From Bryobacterales bacterium (GTDB lineage: Bacteria > Acidobacteriota > Terriglobia > Bryobacterales > Bryobacteraceae): DNA of 15,231 nt. The DNA is taken from positions 209 through 15,439 of the forward strand of contig PKYZ01000245.1 in NCBI GenBank assembly GCA_003132865.1, read 5' to 3'. Numbering within the stretch: position 1 is the stretch's first letter; each line of letters starts with the position of its first letter. Below are positions 14,187-15,231 of this stretch, piece by piece. A program made the translations under genes and the position numbers. The notes beneath the pieces are model-generated. The model had not been told where the DNA came from and ran no database searches. It was given only the letters and a program-made list of their open reading frames with translations.

Positions 14187-15179
14187 TCAGATAGACCGAA
14201 CCGCCACCACCGTCGCCTGTAACGGCGCACGAGACAGCGGATTTCGCAGCGGGCGCCCAAAGCCTGTGAAGCGCACTTGCATCACGTCGCCATCTTCCAG
14301 CCGCACGCCGTCTCCGAAGCTGAACGCGTCAGCACCGAAGAAGTGAATATGCAGATCGCCCGGGCGGCGGTGGAATTCGAACTTGAAGTGATGATGCTCG
14401 ATGTTGGACAGGCTGTGGCACATGGCGCTTTCTCCGGTGCGTATCTCGCGCGACCAGAGAACCCGCTCGCCGCGATCGACCGACACCTCTCCGGGCACAA
14501 GATCGAAATCGCCGTCCACCACGAGTTCCGGACCGATGGCGCAGGTACGAAGTTTGGAGGCCGCCAGATACAGGTAGTTCTTGCGTTCCAGCACGTGGTC
14601 GGAAAACTCATTGCCCGCCGTGAACCCGATCCGTCGCGGCGTACCCTGGGCATCGATCACGTACACGCCGGCCACCTCCGGCTCCTCTCCGCCGTCCTCC
14701 GCGAATTCCGGAACAATCAACGGCTCATTGTGGGCTCGCAGCACCGTGCCGCATCCCTTGTAAAACCACTCGGGCGCGACCCCCGCCTCCCCCAGCGCCG
14801 GTTTGCCACCCTCGACGCCGGATTGATACATGCGCGTGCTGTCGGTAACGGCCTGCGCCGCCCGATGCATGGCATCGCGATTCCGCGCGCTGGCTTTGTG
14901 CGTCAGCCCGGTGCCGCTCACCAGGCATCGCGCAGGCTCGGACGGGACGTCGGCCGATGGACAGATCCGCCAGGCCGGCGTGCCAGCGTACACGGCGTCG
15001 TAGTCAACGAATTCATGGGACTTCCGCCGCGCGATCCCCTCGGTGAGCGCAGCGCCTTCATGCAGACACTCCGACGCCAGGTCATAAACGGACCGGCAGT
15101 CTTCCAGCAATCGCAGCCGGGGCTCCTCGACGAGAGCCACGCGGCGGCCGTCCGGGCCGGCTAACTGAACGAGTCGCAT
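14187..15179 (-). CDS. AraD1/GguC-family protein (fumarylacetoacetate hydrolase-like fold), putative sugar-acid dehydratase
   Basis: 330 residues from ATG 15179 (MRLVQLAG), the family's conserved start; the upstream in-frame ATG at 15197 adds only six basic residues. Recognisable blocks are VSGTGLTHKASARNRD (88-102), EWFYKGCGTVLRAHNEPLI (137-155), the acidic metal region EDGGEEPEVAGVYVID (161-176), FTAGNEFSDHVLERKNYLYL (186-205), and a C-terminal FGADAFSFGDGVRLEDGD (281-298). AraD1 proteins have a FAH-like fold and are linked to the non-phosphorylative breakdown of L-arabinose and related sugar acids, with Mg2+ bound by Glu/Glu/Asp. The exact substrate here is inferred. It heads an apparent operon with two damaged genes. 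TATCAT (15197-15202) could be a -10 box, though no good -35 was found. Confidence 0.85.
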   Translation of the reverse strand: MRLVQLAGPDGRRVALVEEPRLRLLEDCRSVYDLASECLHEGAALTEGIARRKSHEFVDYDAVYAGTPAWRICPSADVPSEPARCLVSGTGLTHKASARNRDAMHRAAQAVTDSTRMYQSGVEGGKPALGEAGVAPEWFYKGCGTVLRAHNEPLIVPEFAEDGGEEPEVAGVYVIDAQGTPRRIGFTAGNEFSDHVLERKNYLYLAASKLRTCAIGPELVVDGDFDLVPGEVSVDRGERVLWSREIRTGESAMCHSLSNIEHHHFKFEFHRRPGDLHIHFFGADAFSFGDGVRLEDGDVMQVRFTGFGRPLRNPLSRAPLQATVVAVRSI

Positions 15180-15209
15180 TTTGTAACGGCGTCTCAATGA
15201 TATCGCACC

Positions 15210-15229
15210 CTGTCGGCTGAAGCCGACAG
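15210..15229. repeat. Perfect hairpin at the right window edge
   Basis: CTGTCGGC (15210-15217) pairs with GCCGACAG (15222-15229) around a TGAA tetraloop, an 8-bp perfect stem. It lies about 30 bp upstream of the AraD1 start and is followed directly by CG before the window ends. An 8-bp first stem with a 4-base loop resembles the first half of the double-hairpin elements, so it may be another copy cut by the boundary. Confidence 0.5.
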
Positions 15230-15231
15230 CG

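Noticed and set aside
14277..15164. Plus-strand open frame of 295 codons
   Set aside because: Antisense of the AraD1-family gene; no domain features.

Overview
This looks like a chromosomal window from a high-GC soil-type bacterium, most likely an Acidobacteriota member of the Solibacter/Bryobacter kind. That placement is an inference. It rests on the gene mix (a secreted DUF5060/DUF4038 glycoside hydrolase with a collagen-binding-like tail, a prodomain-less S53 peptidase, a GloVer-repeat protein, an AraD1-family enzyme) and on structured intergenic repeats. No rRNA, tRNA, CRISPR array, integrase or transposase was seen.

Layout. 1-155: start of apaG on the minus strand, running off the left edge. 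238-1884 (+): secreted glycoside hydrolase, converging on an S53 serine-carboxyl peptidase (1928-3151, -) across an inverted array of 7-mers. 3204-6647 (-): a decayed block holding the relic of a second adenine-deaminase-like gene, a GloVer/IPT protein broken by two frameshifts, and a PQQ-type beta-propeller protein broken by three frameshifts and lacking its 5' end. 7033-8727 (-): intact adenine deaminase-like amidohydrolase, divergent from kbl (8899-10089, +; glycine C-acetyltransferase). 10084-10760 (-): truncated, twice-frameshifted Fic gene whose stop overlaps that of kbl, preceded by two palindromes. 10900-11787 (-): unrecognised protein with HTH-like segments and a cysteine ribbon. 11848-13155 (-): LarA-like (DUF2088) protein. 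13400-15179 (-): apparent operon of an intact AraD1-family enzyme, an unrecognised frameshifted remnant, and a VOC-family gene with a one-base frameshift.

Two themes stand out. First, the intact genes (about 9 kb of coding sequence) carry no frameshift, while about 4 kb of other genes carry at least ten. The damage therefore looks like real gene decay rather than evenly spread sequence error, although several breaks sit at homopolymers. Second, three intergenic spacers hold elements of one architecture: an 8-bp hairpin, then a 6-7-bp hairpin, then a CCAC-type end. Stem sequences differ between copies while pairing is kept. No clear new multi-gene system is evident; the most unusual items are the deaminase relic with its near-identical patch, the double-hairpin elements, and the HTH/zinc-ribbon protein.
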